Shown: positions 1-11,010 of the stretch, piece after piece
Layout: every line of letters starts with the position of its first letter
How positions within the stretch are numbered: position 1 is the stretch's first letter
Assembly (NCBI RefSeq): GCF_021462225.1
Contig: NC_061816.1
Coordinates: 5,637,854 to 5,701,853 of the forward strand
Length of the DNA: 64,000 nucleotides
DNA from: Girardinichthys multiradiatus
Lineage: Eukaryota > Chordata > Actinopteri > Cyprinodontiformes > Goodeidae
Direction of reading: 5' to 3'
Notes under the pieces: model-generated
What the model was told of the DNA's origin: nothing
Seen by the model: the letters and a program-made list of their open reading frames with translations, nothing else
Database searches by the model: none
Translations under genes and position numbers: made by a program

Positions 1-1459
1 GGATTCTGAGTGTTTAAGGCAAAATATGTTGAGTTGGTCTTTCATGTGTCTGCAGAGGCCAATACTTAAAAATGAGGTTCCACCTGTTCTTTGCTACCTT
101 TCTAAAGGTGCACTTTAGCCTCTAGGCTTTAAAGTTAGTTTAACCAGTTTGTGACAACAGCTTTGAAACTAAAGCTTTCCTGAGTATAATTCAGTTGCAT
201 GCCATGACCTTGACCAGCCAAACCTTTCTGTAGGTTTTTATCAGTCTTTTCACATTGTTTGTTGTCCTCTCTTTATGATAGTGTTGCTTTATTGCTTGTA
301 TCACTGAACTAAACTTCCACTGTGAGATAGATGGCTTCATATTTGACTCTAGGATACTTCGGTATGCAGAGGACTTCACTGCCAATTCAATGAATGCAAG
401 GTGCCCAGTTCCTGTGGCTCAAAACCAGCCCAGATTATCAGCCCTTCACCTCCGTGTATCAGTTAGTGTGAGGAGTTTTTGCTGATTTGCTGTCGTATTT
501 TTACCCAAACAAGGTACTGGGCATCATGGTCAAAGCAAACATTGGTTTAATATGTCAGGAGAATATTGCTCCAGAGATCATTCAGATACAAATTCGAAAA
601 CTTAAGTCATACTGCAATATTTTTTTAAAATGTCTTATTCCTTCAAGACTTCCAAACAAGCCATTCTGGTTGCTGTTACAAACTTTAACATTGGTGACAT
701 TTATGGGTAAAGTTCATGACTGTTGGACCCAAGGCCTCACTGATCGTGAACTGCACATTTTTGAGTTTTTTGTCATTTATTTGATCGTTGCACATTCTGA
801 TCTTGGAGTGAATCTACTGGGACATCCACTCCTAAGAAGATTATTACACGTACACCTTTTACAATCAATTAATATTAATGGCCAAAATTGCTTCTTTAAA
901 AAGCCAAATAAGAACAAACATATTGAGAGATATAATTCTACTGCATTAATTTAAGTAAATCTCAGAATTTGTTTACTGCCATTTTTATTTTTTATCACTT
1001 TGGTTTTGAGTTTTCAGTCACTTTTGTCATTTTTAGTGAATCTTGGTACTTTATGTTTCGGAGGGTTTTTGTGGTTGGTCATTTTCCGTTTGGCTATGCT
1101 TCCTCTTCTTCCTGAGTTGCCCTGTGTGTATTCAGTTCAACTGTTCCCTGGTATTAGTTCCCTCACAGCTGCAGCTTGGTTGTTATCACTCACCGGTTCT
1201 CTATCCAATGATCAACCTACATTTGCTCCCTGTTTTTATCCACTTCTTGTTGTACTGTTCTCCCTTTTAGTGGACTCATGCATTTTATTCTCCTTGTTGA
1301 TATTCTGATTTGCCTAATTTTTCTTCTGTTTCTGGAGACCAGAGTATAGACGTTTGCCTATAATAAATAGATAAATAGCACCATGTTTAAAGAAAACCAA
1401 AAGAATCTCAACAAAAACACATCAAACAAAATTTCATCCATAAGACATTGTGTTGACCA
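1..1459. other. No confident gene; AT-rich unique or decayed repeat DNA
   Basis: I read both strands and recognise no protein family. An open frame at 487-954 (155 codons, plus strand) is Leu/Ile/Lys-rich, resembles nothing I know, and shows no convincing splice sites or upstream signal. The stretch at about 980-1310 is T-rich with Pro/Leu/Phe-rich frames and may be a decayed LTR or 3' repeat, but I could not pair it with a second copy. Confidence 0.35.
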
Positions 1460-1650
1460 TAAACTCCTCTATATAGCAAACTATTATAGAGTCAAATGTC
1501 AGGCCATATGTCTGACAGCTAACACATGGCCCAAACTGGGCAAGCAATGAAGAAACAATGCAATGAAGAGTGAGCCAAAGTTCTTACACAATGATGTGAG
1601 AGACTGACAAAGGTCTTACAGTAAATGCCTATGGAAAGTTGCTGTTTCAT
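1460..1650 (+). mobile_element. Tc1-like transposon remnant
   Basis: Short decayed piece. The words 'gtcaaatgtcaggccatatg' then 'ctgacagctaa' and, later, 'gatgtgagagactgac' occur in the order found in the second half of a common fish Tc1-like transposase gene (from memory of the family). No reading frame survives and the inverted repeats are not seen. A related scrap lies at about 39600-39740. Confidence 0.4.
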
Positions 1651-2981
1651 GGAAGGAATTTGAACTTTACTAAGAAGATCGTTGGTGGAGAAACTGCTGT
1701 CACAAACTTGTTAGACACAACTTAACATTGTATTCAGGAATGCATGTATGGGATGTACTGGTAGTCATCACGACAGAACGTTTGCTCCATACGTGGAATA
1801 GGGTGTGTGCATGCAGGCTGGCTCTCATTTTTAGCATTACTGAGCATCTGAGCCTTTCTGTCACTTTCCAGTGCCTGCAAGGTGTTATAATGGTGATGTA
1901 TGGAGAAGGAGTGGCATTAAATAAGTTTGTACTTCAACACACTACTTTGCATATGTGAAACTACGCTCCTAAAGCTCCTAACCTCTTTAGCAACATCAAC
2001 TAGCCGCTGCCAGCAGCTCCTTTTCAAAGCCAGGCAGGAAGCCATAAAGAGACTCACGTACCTCCTAGAGGCTTGGCCCCAACCAATAGCAGAGAAGTTG
2101 ATGTTTTCCAAAGACCGCCTCCTTTGTCTCTGTCCCGCCCCGTTCATTTTTACATTTCCAGATACCTGTTGAGATGGAAAGGAATACAGCAGGAAAAAAT
2201 GGGCTCAGTGGAATATAACAGTTGTTTACTCCTCGGTTTTGGAGCTGTGGTTTTTTAAAAGTGCTTTAAAAATAAAACTGGTATGAAATGGGTATGGTAG
2301 GAGAAAATACATCTATGTTTCGTAATTAAAAGGAAAAAAATGTAAAACAAAAAAATTATAATAATAATAATAAAAACATTTTTGTAAATATATTTGTAAA
2401 GGAAAAAATATAAAAAAAACACTAATAAGCTGGGGAAAATATTATATTAATATACTGTCAAACTGTCAAAAATTAAAGAACAAATAGAGACACTAAAAAA
2501 CAACAATAAGGGCACAGAGATGCATTAGAACAGCTAAAGATCGGAATTGAAACATTAATTTATGTCTGATATTTTGATAAGTTATTAAATAAACATTTTC
2601 CTGATTCTGTTGCATTAATCCATTAATTGTTAAACTATTCATTGGGTGAATAATTCATTTATTAGGCTTTCTATTTTTTTCTGAACATCTTAATTATGGC
2701 AGGACTGGTCCTCCATAAAATGAATCGGAGACAAAGTTCCAGTCAAGTCAGAAAGTTCTAAGATGCTGAAACTTCAAACTACTTTTGGTACATCGCCTCC
2801 ATGCTGACAGCTGCTGAACACGAGACATAGGTACTCTATTTTTCTATCATAGAACAGGTTTTCATCACAGTTTTTTTAGATAAACCTGTTGGGAAGTTAG
2901 CTCATTCTGCATCAGCATATTTCAGTTGGAGGCAGGGAGTCATTGTATTTACTTTGATTGAAAAATGAACTTTAGCCCAAC
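1651..2981. other. No gene seen; AT-rich with an (AAT)n run
   Basis: Only short frames on both strands, none recognisable. An (AAT)n microsatellite-like run lies near 2356-2373 in very AT-rich DNA (2320-2480). No repeat family is recognised. Confidence 0.4.
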
Positions 2982-3246
2982 ATGGAAGCAGACTACGACC
3001 TGGGCCCACAACCAGGACACCAGTGCTCTCATAGAGGTGATGGGGGGCATGGTCCTGGGTCAGACCATTGAAAGTATGGTCTCCATGGAGGAAGCACCAC
3101 AAAGATCAAGGTCAAGGAGGAGACCACTAAGATCATCATGAGGAGGGGCTTCTCTGACCGTTACCATGATAGGGACAGACACAGCCCTGACCACCATAAC
3201 AGTGGGGATAGAAGTCCACTACAATTGACACTGGTAGTAACAGCAG
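2982..3246 (+). pseudogene. Possible broken exon of a His/Asp-rich protein
   Basis: From an ATG at 2982 one frame runs to a good splice donor (GCAG|GTGAGA, donor at 3247) with a single in-frame TGA at 3069-3071. The part before the stop is Gly/His-rich (GDGGHGPGSDH); the part after has a basic Thr/Lys patch (STTKIKVKEETTKII) and a His/Asp tail (DRYHDRDRHSPDHHN). I do not recognise the family. Continuity of composition across the stop suggests a once-coding exon, now a pseudogene or a remnant of a gene lying to the left. It could also be a chance low-complexity frame. No acceptor or partner exon was found. Confidence 0.28.
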
Positions 3247-3984
3247 GTGAGATTTACGGTTCCTTTTGTTTGTTTTCTCAGTCGGAGTTGCCCTCTGACC
3301 TCCCAACTACACAACTCTGAGCTGAATTTGAACCACTTTCGGTTTTCTCTGAGCTCTTCTAACTGAACTGTGAAGTGTGTTGATCTCGGAGGGAAAATAA
3401 CGTTACATGTTTGTGAACCAGTAACATTTGACATTCTAACATCGTGACATTTAAATCATATGACAGGAGCAGCTAAACCAGGAAACGTAGTTCTATAGAC
3501 CTAGAACATGTGATAAAAACTACAAATGTAAGAGAAAAAGAAAATCTGAACTTTCTCTACTTGTCATCGACCCGAGAAGAAAGGTTCTAGGAAATATGAT
3601 ATTTTGCATTATATTAAGTTCTTTTATGTTTGAGCAGCTTTTGTGAGACCAGTGTGTGTAAAGAAAAGGCATGAAGCTGTTTTGGTTTGTAATAAACTGA
3701 AACATTGTTTCTTTTCAGTCCAGATATGAAGTTGTTAAGCTATTGTTAACATGATGCTTTTGTCATTCAATTTAATGCTTGATTTTACCTGTTAAATATA
3801 AGGTTGTTGGAGTCTTAGGTTTGTTTTACTTTAAAAAAAGAACATAACTAACCTTTTAATAGTACAAGATGTTCTGTCCCTGGGTTTGTCTGTCAGGCTG
3901 TTAGGTTATTTTTCTCTTTGCCCTGCAGTTGTAGCTGCATCCGTGGGTGGGGACATTTTAGTTCAGGTGACAGGTTCAGTTTTT
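3247..3984. other. No gene seen
   Basis: Short overlapping frames on both strands with no recognisable motif, no clear repeat termini and no RNA-like structure. It ends where the A-rich 3' tail of the minus-strand L1 begins. Confidence 0.4.
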
Positions 3985-4788
3985 TCCCCCAAACTTTGTT
4001 TATTTGTTTTTAACAGAGATTATACAGTCATGAAAGATTACAACAAGATTGTACAAATAAAACAAACTGTACAACTCCTTATATGACATGCAATACATAC
4101 AAAAGATTAACAAACAGCCCCCATTTACCTTATTAAAGTATAATAAATAACCACCACCCTTTAAATAAAAGAAATCAACTCTGCACCCAGAAAGATAGCT
4201 AATCATACACACATATGTGAACAAAGGAAGAGAGGAGACCTCCAGAGAAAAGATAGAGGATAAATATATAATCAAAAACTAGTCTAGGATAAATGAAAAG
4301 CTAGTTTGCCTAACCAGTAGGTGTAGTGGTTTCTAGGTTTGCATAAATTGATCCCCGCAGAGCTCCTGAACTCAAGTGTGAGATAATAAAGAATATCCCG
4401 CAGCCAATGTAAGAAAGAAGGGGGCTGATGTATTTTCCATTTAAATAGTATCACCCTCCTGGCAATAATGGCCATAAATGCTAGAGAATTTTCCTGAGAT
4501 GGAGATAAAGAGGACGGTCCAGAGAAAACTCCAAATAAAGCGCTCAAGGGGTTCGGATATACCTTCTTTCCAGCCACATCTAAAATAGCCGCAAACACCT
4601 TAACCCAAAACGTATTGAACTGAGGACACAGCCAGAACATATGAATAAGATTTGCAGGGGACCTTTAACATCTGCCACAAGTTGGAGAAATACCCCTGTA
4701 GATTTTAAATAGACAAGTTTTGGTTTAGTTCACACAATGTACAAGCTTACATTGGATGAGACAGTGCCTAGCACATATTGAGGACTTA

Positions 4789-6018
4789 CAGGGGTTGGAC
4801 AATGAAACTGAAACACCTGTCATTTTAGTGTGGGAGGTTTCATGGCTAAATTGGACCAGCCTGGTAGCCAGTCTTCATTGATTGCACATTGCACCAGTAA
4901 GAGCAGAGTGTGAAGGTTCAATTAGCAGGGTAAGAGCACAGTTTTGCTCAAAATATTGAAATGCACACAACATTATGGGTGACATACCAGAGTTCAAAAG
5001 AAGACAAATTGTTGGTGCACGTCTTGCTGGCGCATCTGTGACCAAGACAGCAAGTCTTTGTGATGTATCAAGAGCTACGGTATCCAGGGTAATGTCAGCA
5101 TACCACCAAGAAGGACGAACCACATCCAACAGGATTAACTGTGGACGCAAGAGGAAGCTGTCTTAAAGGGATGTTCCGGTGCTAATCCGGATTGTATCCA
5201 AAAAACATAAAACCACGGCTGCTCAAATCACGGCAGAATTAAATGTGCACCTCAACTCTCCTGTTTCCACCAGAACTGTCCGTCGGGAGCTCCACAGGGT
5301 CAATATAGACGGCCGGGCTGCTATAGCCAAACCTTTGGTCAATCATGCCAATGCCAAATGTCAATTTCAATTGTGCAAGGAGCGCAAATCTTGGGCTGTG
5401 GACAATGTGAAACATGTATTGTTCTGTGATGAGTTCACCTTTACTGTTTTCCCCACATCCGGGAGAGTTACGGTGTGGAGAAGCCCCAAAGAAGCGTACC
5501 ACCCAGACTGTTGCATGTCCAGAGTGAAGCATGGGGGTGGATCAGTGATGGTTTGGGCTGCCATATCATGGCATTCCCTTGGCCCAATACTTGTGCCAAG
5601 GACTGCCAAGGACTACCGAACCATTCTTGAGAACCATGTGCATCCAATGGTTCAAACATTGTATCCTGAAGGCGGTGCCGTGTATCAGGATGACAATGCA
5701 CCAATACACACAGCAAGACTGGTGAAAGATTGGTTTGATGAACATGAAAGTGAAGTTGAACATCTCCCATGGCCTGCACAGTCACCAGATCTAAATATTA
5801 TTGAGCCACTTTGGGGTGTTTTGGAGGAGCGAGTCAAGAAACGTTTTCCTCCACCAGTATCAAGTAGTGACCTGGCCACTATCCTGCAAGAAGAATGGCT
5901 TAAAATCCCTCTGACCACTGTGCAGGACTTGTATATGTCATTCCCAAGATGAATTGATGCTGTATTGGCAGCAAAAGGAGGCCCTACACCATACTAATAA
6001 ATTATTGTCCATCCCCTG
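4789..6018 (+). mobile_element. Near-complete Tc1 transposon inserted in the L1
   Basis: The element begins CAGGGGTTGGACAAT at 4789 and ends ATTGTCCATCCCCTG at 6018. These are short (about 15-17 bp) imperfect inverted repeats, and the element is flanked on both sides by the TA dinucleotide that Tc1/mariner elements duplicate (4787-4788 and 6019-6020). Length 1230 bp is normal for the group. It holds one transposase gene on the plus strand. The flanking sequence is an L1 frame that reads through when the element is removed, which fixes its ends to the base. Confidence 0.92.
4975..5997 (+). pseudogene. Tc1 transposase, two in-frame stops
   Basis: DDE transposase that would cut and paste the surrounding element. 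One frame of 341 codons including the stop, without frameshift. It has an N-terminal paired-like helix-turn-helix region (GARLAGASVTKTASLCDVSR, about residues 13-32), then the DDE catalytic domain: first Asp in FCDEFTF, second in YQDDNAPIH, and Glu in SPDLNIIEPLW, 34 residues after the second Asp (DD34E). The only damage seen is TAA at 5164-5166 (codon 64) and TGA at 5950-5952 near the C-terminus. After the second stop the frame continues to ...AAKGGPTPY and a natural TAA at 5995-5997. All three catalytic acids remain. The state suggests fairly recent activity in this lineage (inference). Confidence 0.88.
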
Positions 6019-6839
6019 TATGTACCCATGTTAAAATGTGCAACCAGAGCTCATCTGAGATACCCTCACACAAATCCATCTCCCAGAAGGTCTTTGTAGA
6101 GTTTAAAGATATTACACGGATGGAAGTGATTAAATTATATAGAGTCAAGATGAAATCTTTTAATTTAGTACTGGGCAAAAGCAAGGAGTCTAGGACAAAG
6201 TCTGCAGGCAAATAGGGAAAGGTGGGAAAGTTACTGCTAGCAAAACTGCGAGCTTGCAGATATCTAAAAAAATGTTGTAATGTAATAGGAAATCTGCCTG
6301 AAAGTCGTTCAAAGGTGGGAAAAACACCATCCATAAATTTGTCCTTAAAGGTCCATATGCCAAGGTCGGCCCAAGCTGTGAAAGTTTTGTTTAAAATAGA
6401 GGGAGAAAAGAAATGACTTGCTGCAACATGTACATGAGGGGACAACCCTTGCAGGCCAAAAAACACAGAAACTGGGCCCATATCTTAAGAGAAATTCTAA
6501 CTATTCTGTTCTATGTTTATGCAGTAATGGAAGGTTGAATTGGTGGGTATAAGAGGGCAGTGAGAGATACAGGCTACATAGAATTTATCTCCATAGCTAG
6601 CCAGTCAGAAGGAGTGGAGGTTGCAGATTTAAGCCAGATTTTCAAAAATCTTGAATTTAAAATTGGGTAGAGCCTTCCCCTCTAATGATTTAAGTCTTTG
6701 CAAATATTGCCAAGACAACCTAGGAAACTTTTCCTCCCAAAGAAAATCTTAAATAAGAGCATCTATCTGCTTGAAGGAGTTGGAAAGAAAAATTGGGACA
6801 CATTGAAAAAAGTATTAGAAACACGGAAGGACATTCATT

Positions 6840-7333
6840 TGTCATGATTTGGGGTTGTTTGGTTTTTGGTTTCGGGTTTTTTCCTTATGTTTTTCACTGT
6901 TCAAGTTTTGAATCATGTTTCTGTTTATTTTCCTGGTCATGCTTTTGTTTTGTCGTCTTGTTCATGTTTTGTCAAGTTTGGTTTTCGGATCTGGTTATGC
7001 TTTTGCTTCATGTTTTTCTAGTTTGTGTTCAAGAGTCTCTGATTTGTTCCAGTCACGTTTTGTTCTGTTAATTAAGTTTATTCGGTTCACCTGCTTCAAG
7101 TTAATATGTCTCCTTGCTCCACCTGGTTTTCACGCCATATATTCACACCTGTTCTGTTAGTCGTTGCGGAAACATTCTCAAACCAAGTCTTGTTTTTTTG
7201 ATCATGCCATGCCCGTTTGTTTTGTTCCTGCCTCCTGCTGAGTGTGAGTTTTTGTTATTAAACCTTTTCTTCACTTACCATCACACTGCCTGCTCGTCTG
7301 CATTCTGGGGTCCGCATCAAGTAAACCATAACA
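6840..7333 (+). repeat. 5' LTR of the non-autonomous element
   Basis: 494 bp. It aligns along its length with the 3' LTR but lacks about 33 bp that the 3' copy has around 9613-9690 (a stretch containing catgctcatgtcttgttc and a second tgcctgcc). T-rich start (ttttggtttcgggttttttcc). It ends ccataaca, followed directly by the start of the internal region. Confidence 0.85.
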
Positions 7334-7940
7334 GAATGTTTCCGCCAACAATGGACCTCGCGGATGAGCATCAGGCTAGCTCCATTGACCTCCTTACTTT
7401 CCTGTCTCGGGAGGCGGAGAAGTCGTTGTGCCGTTCTGCGGGGCTGTCAGTGCCGCAGTCGGCTTATGATGGATCCAGGTTGGCGATTCCAGTTCCGGGG
7501 AAAGGTCCCCTTCGTCGCCGTTCTCTGCCTGCTCCCCTGGTTGTGCACACTCTGGTCTGGCAGTGAGGCCCACGTCCTCCTCCCGCCGCAAGAAACGCCG
7601 ACGTGCAGGGGTTCCCAAAACGGTCGGCTGGCGAGGAGGTGGTTTCCCAGCCAGCTGCAAGTAAGCCCGCATCTTCGTCTGCCACAGCACTGTCTCCCAG
7701 GCTCGTTGCACCTCCGCCCATGCCGTCTGCGCTCGCTCCAGCCCGGTGATCTGAGGCAACACCTGACCAGCTGGAGCAGCGCTTGAGGTTCACTGCACGC
7801 CAGATAAAGATCCTCAGGACGACTGATCTCCTGTATTCCTCTCCTGAGCTGATGGAGAGGATAAAGCAGATAGAGATGGAGTATGAAACGGCAGTAAGGT
7901 TGTTTTACTGCCATCCTCCTTCATCCACACCAAGCCACAG

Positions 7941-8140
7941 GAGCGCTGCTGCAGAGCAGCCCACGTCAGGTCTCCAGAGCGCTGCTGCAGAGCAGCCAAC
8001 GTCAGGTCTCCAGAGCGCTGCTGCAGAGCAGCCCACGTCAGGTCTCCAGAGCGCTGCTGCAGAGCAGCCCACGTCAGGTCTCCAGAGCGCAGACCAGCTC
8101 ACGTCAGGTCTCCAGAGCACTGCTGTAGAGCAGCCTGACA
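7941..8140 (+). repeat. 36-bp tandem repeat inside the LTR element
   Basis: Four near-identical 36-bp units (7941-7976, 7977-8012, 8013-8048, 8049-8084), beginning gagcgctgctgcagagcag, then a shortened unit and a diverged one. The period is a multiple of three and the block keeps a frame of 12-residue units (SAAAEQPTSGLQ). There are no unique spacers, so it is not a CRISPR array. Confidence 0.9.
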
Positions 8141-8218
8141 CACCACAGCCTGGAGTGACGCCTGACCCTAAGTCAGCCTCAACCCCCTCCACATGGCGCA
8201 GAGGACACCGGCGACGCC

Positions 8219-8668
8219 TCTGCTCACGCCACTGAGGGTCCGGCTGACGCCTCAGCCACTGCTCACGCCACTGAGGATCTCGGCCACGCCTCAGCCTCTG
8301 CTCACGCCACTGAGGGTCTCGGCGACGTCTCAGCCTCTGCTCACGCCACTGAGGGTCTCGGCGACGCCTCAGCCTCTGCTCACGCCACTGAGGGTCTCGG
8401 CGACGCCTCAGCTCCTGCTCACGCCACTGAGGGTCCGGCCGACGCCTCACCTCCTGCGCACGTCACTGAGGGTCCAGCCGACGCCTCAGCTCCTGCGCAC
8501 GTCACTGAGGGTCCGGCTGACGCCTCAGCTCCTGCGCACGTCACTGAGGGTCCAGCCGACGCCTCAGCTCCTGCGCACGTCACTGAGGGTGTCGGCGACG
8601 CCTCAGCTCCTGCTCACGTCACTGAGGGTCTCGGCGACGTCTCAGCCTCTGCTCACGCCACTGAGGAA
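8219..8668 (+). repeat. 39-bp tandem repeat inside the LTR element
   Basis: About 11.5 units of 39 bp, each with the words ctcacgccactgagggtc and gacgcctcag. In one frame the unit reads LLTPLRVSATPQP, in another roughly DASASAHATEGLG. Units vary by third-base-like and higher-order changes (a run of five successive units carries cacgtcactgag instead of cacgccactgag), which suggests growth by unequal exchange of multi-unit blocks. Confidence 0.9.
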
Positions 8669-9272
8669 TTGACGCCTCAGCTCCTGTTCCTAGTCTGCAG
8701 GGAGTCAGTTAGGAACTGGTCCTTGTTCTGGCTTCTGAACCCTGCGACGAGGGGTTTGAGGAGGAAGCACCGCTGAACCCTGTTTTTGAGGGGTTTAAGG
8801 AACGTTTTGTCCTCGTTCTGGCCTTTGAACCCAGAGCTGAGGGTTCAGCCTCTGAGGGTTTACCAGGCTCTGCTTCAGCCTCTGCGGGTTCGCCAGGCTC
8901 CACGCCTCCGGAGTTCCACAGAGTTTCTGGGAGGTCCTCTACTCTGCTCAGTCGGCCTTATGATCTACCTGCAGTTTCCCATCGCAGGCCGTCACGGTCT
9001 CTACGCTTCTGTCGGCCTCCACGTCTTTGGTGCAGGTCGGGTCGCCCGCCTGAACTCTGTGCCTGCTGGGGACGACCTCCTGGTCGCCCGCCTGAACTCT
9101 GTTTTTGTTTTTGGCCCTCCTACCAAGGCCTCCACAGCCCGCTCTGGTTGGGTTGTTTTTGTTTCTGGCCCTCCTACCGAGACCCCCACCGCCCGCCCTG
9201 GTCGGGTTGTTTTTTTTTTTTTTATTTGGACTGTTGTGGGCGTCTGGTATCCGCCCTTAAGAGGGGGGGTTC

Positions 9273-9799
9273 TGTCATGGTTTGGGGTTGTTTAGTTTTT
9301 GGTTTCGGGTTTTTTCCTTATGTTTTTCACTGTTCAAGTTTTGAATCATGTTTCGGTTTATTTTCCTGGTCATGCTTTTGTTTTGTCGTCTTGTTCATGT
9401 TTTGTCAAGTTTGTTTTTCGGATCTGGTTATGCTTTTGCTTCACGTTTTTCTAGTTTGTGTTCAAGAGTCTCTGATTTGCTCCTGTCACGTTTTGTTCTG
9501 TTAATTAAGTTTATTCGTTTCACCTGCTTCAATTTAATCTGTCTCCTTGCTCCACCTGGTTTTCACGCCATATATTCACACCTGTCCTGTTAGTCGTCGC
9601 GGAAACATTTCTCATGCTCATGTCTTGTTCTCTAACCAAGTCTTGTCGTTTTGATCATGCCATGCCTGTCTTGCCTGCCCGTTTATTTTGTTCCTGCCTC
9701 CTGCTGAGTGTGAGTTTTTGTTATTAAACCTTTTTTCACTTACCATCAGGCTGCCTGCTCGTCTGCATTGTTGGGTCCAATATCAAGTAAACGGTGACA
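9273..9799 (+). repeat. 3' LTR of the non-autonomous element
   Basis: 527 bp and the more complete of the two LTRs. It follows a polypurine tract (about 9259-9272) and ends acggtgaca. By eye it matches the 5' LTR closely outside the roughly 33-bp length difference, so the insertion is not very old, but the LTRs are no longer identical. Confidence 0.85.
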
Positions 9800-10215
9800 T
9801 AATTTTTATACAATTAATGCGAGCTACCAGAAACAGCTTAAGCAAGGACCAGCACTCAAAATCTTCCTTGATGTTCAAGTTAGCTTTGAAAAGGTCCTCA
9901 ATTTTATGCGTGAGTTGAATTCCAAGATATGTAAAGATGTCATTGGATACCTTAAAGGGGAAGTCATGTAATGCAAAAGTCTTAGCCACTAGATTAAGAA
10001 ACTACTTTCTTTTACCTAAATTTAGCTTGTATCCTGACAGCTGACCGAAGTCTGAAAGCAAACACAAAATGGTGGGAATAGATGCTTGCAGATTTGAAGC
10101 ATATAGAAGCAAGTCATCAGCATAAAATGAGACCCTCTCCTCTAGACCACATCGATGGATACCTGCAATTAAGTAGCTCCTCTTTAAATCAGCCTAAAGC
10201 ATTGGTTCAAGCCAT

Positions 10216-10639
10216 AACAAATTTTAAATTTAACACATTTAGGGCAGATCTGAAAACAAGCATATTTAGAAGCTGCTTTAATGTTTTTTTTCTTTGTATT
10301 TTTCAACCAGATTTCAACAGATTTATTTTGTGGATGTTTGAGAGAGATTTCAGGACCTTTCACTCTAATAGAAAAAAAAAACAACTGAAAAGGCAATAAT
10401 TTAAATTATGTTTTTATCACATATAAACTACACAACTGTGAAGTTTTGATGTGATTATTCATTCATTCCTCCTTAAATATAAATTTCGCCAACATTTCAC
10501 AAAATGGGATTCTTATTCAGATAAAAATGATTAAAATTAAATTAAATAATAAAATAAGATGCATTTTTGCAGTAACAGCAGTTCAGACCCTGACGTGCTG
10601 GAGAAAATGCATGATTGTGATGATTTAACCCTATGTGCT
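10216..10639. other. No gene seen; AT-rich
   Basis: The DNA beyond the truncated 5' end of the L1 is AT-rich, with an A-run near 10372-10382. Frames here are short and unrecognised. Confidence 0.4.
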
Positions 10640-11010
10640 GCATATATACTTCTTTTTCCAGGATGCAACAGTAAAAGGAGCCCTAAATCACATCCAGTAC
10701 AATCAGCTACCTGCAGAAAACACCTAATTGATTAACAGAGTCCAGCTGTGTGTAATTTCATGTCAGGAAGAAAGTTCTGGAGAAGTTTGAAGCAGGATTA
10801 GATTCTAAAACTATATCTCAAGCATTGAAAATCTCACAGAGCTCTGTTCAATCTATCATCTGAACCTACACTGACATTAATCAGAGAAGCAGCCAAGAAG
10901 CTCATGGTAACCCTGGAGGAGTTGCAGAGATCAACAGCTCAGGTGGAACAATTTGTAATCAGTTGAGCTGTCCACAAATCTGGTTTTCATGGCAGAGTGC
11001 CAAGACAAGA
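10640..11010 (+). mobile_element. Tc1-like transposon remnant (5' half)
   Basis: From about 10765 the sequence reads like the N-terminal, DNA-binding part of a widespread fish Tc1 transposase gene: 'aaagttctggagaagtttga', 'ctcacagagctctgttcaat', 'gagaagcagccaagaagctc', 'gagttgcagagatc', then 'catggcagagtgccaaga'. Many indels and stops. The catalytic half is missing. The same family appears at 23893-24045, 47955-48460 and 59505-60115. Confidence 0.6.

Larger units (their letters stand above)
7336..9272 (+). pseudogene. Internal region of the LTR element, repeat-rich broken frame
   Basis: An ATG three bases after the 5' LTR opens a frame (7336-7566) starting MFPPTMDLADEHQASS that looks like a gag-like N-terminus. 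It is cut by a stop, and coding potential continues in other frames through two tandem-repeat blocks: a 12-residue unit SAAAEQPTSGLQ, and a unit that in one frame reads DASASAHATEGLG. Before the purine tract come FVFGPP/FVSGPP (or CFCFWPSY) repeats. No retroviral enzyme motif is seen. Product unknown; I regard it as a decayed element protein rather than a host gene. Confidence 0.6.
6840..9799 (+). mobile_element. Non-autonomous LTR retrotransposon
   Basis: Two direct repeats (6840-7333 and 9273-9799) start TGTCATG and end ...ATAACA or ...GTGACA, the TG...CA ends with a short TGTCA/TGACA inversion expected of LTRs. A purine tract (aagagggggggttc) stands directly before the 3' LTR, as a polypurine tract should. 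The 5-bp flanks TCATT (6835-6839) and TAATT (9800-9804) differ at one base and fit a target duplication. The interior (1.94 kb) has no protease, reverse transcriptase, RNase H or integrase motif, so it must have used enzymes from another element. It interrupts the L1 between two conserved motifs, confirming the ends. The interior codes for repeat-rich frames like ones I have seen predicted in many fish genomes (from memory). Confidence 0.85.
3985..10215 (-). mobile_element. 5'-truncated L1-type LINE, split by two later insertions
   Basis: Read on the minus strand, three separated pieces (10215-9805, 6839-6021, 4786-3985) join into the C-terminal half of an L1 ORF2. The reverse transcriptase active-site frame FYADDLLLYAS is at about 10117. 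Then come the FTYLG and RINCIK motifs, the IFLSNSF segment, and finally the conserved C-terminal HMFWLCPQFNTFW block near 4630. The reading continues across the LTR element (INCIKI | NVLP) and across the Tc1 element (LHILTWVH | then the SSICARH-like segment), so the L1 is older than both. Several stops and frameshifts make it dead. The 3' end is A-rich around 3985-4010. After removing the insertions about 2.0 kb remains, with the endonuclease and ORF1 missing. Confidence 0.8.

Noticed and set aside
487..954. 155-codon open frame on the plus strand
   Set aside because: No recognised motif, composition like AT-rich non-coding DNA, no supporting splice or promoter signals.
7905..8450. 181-codon minus-strand frame rich in RRRRDPQWREQ repeats
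   Set aside because: It is the antisense reading of the 36- and 39-bp tandem repeats of the LTR element.
7941..8668. Regular repeats that might suggest a CRISPR array
   Set aside because: Units are contiguous with no unique spacers, the periods are multiples of three, they lie inside an LTR retrotransposon, and the genome is a vertebrate.
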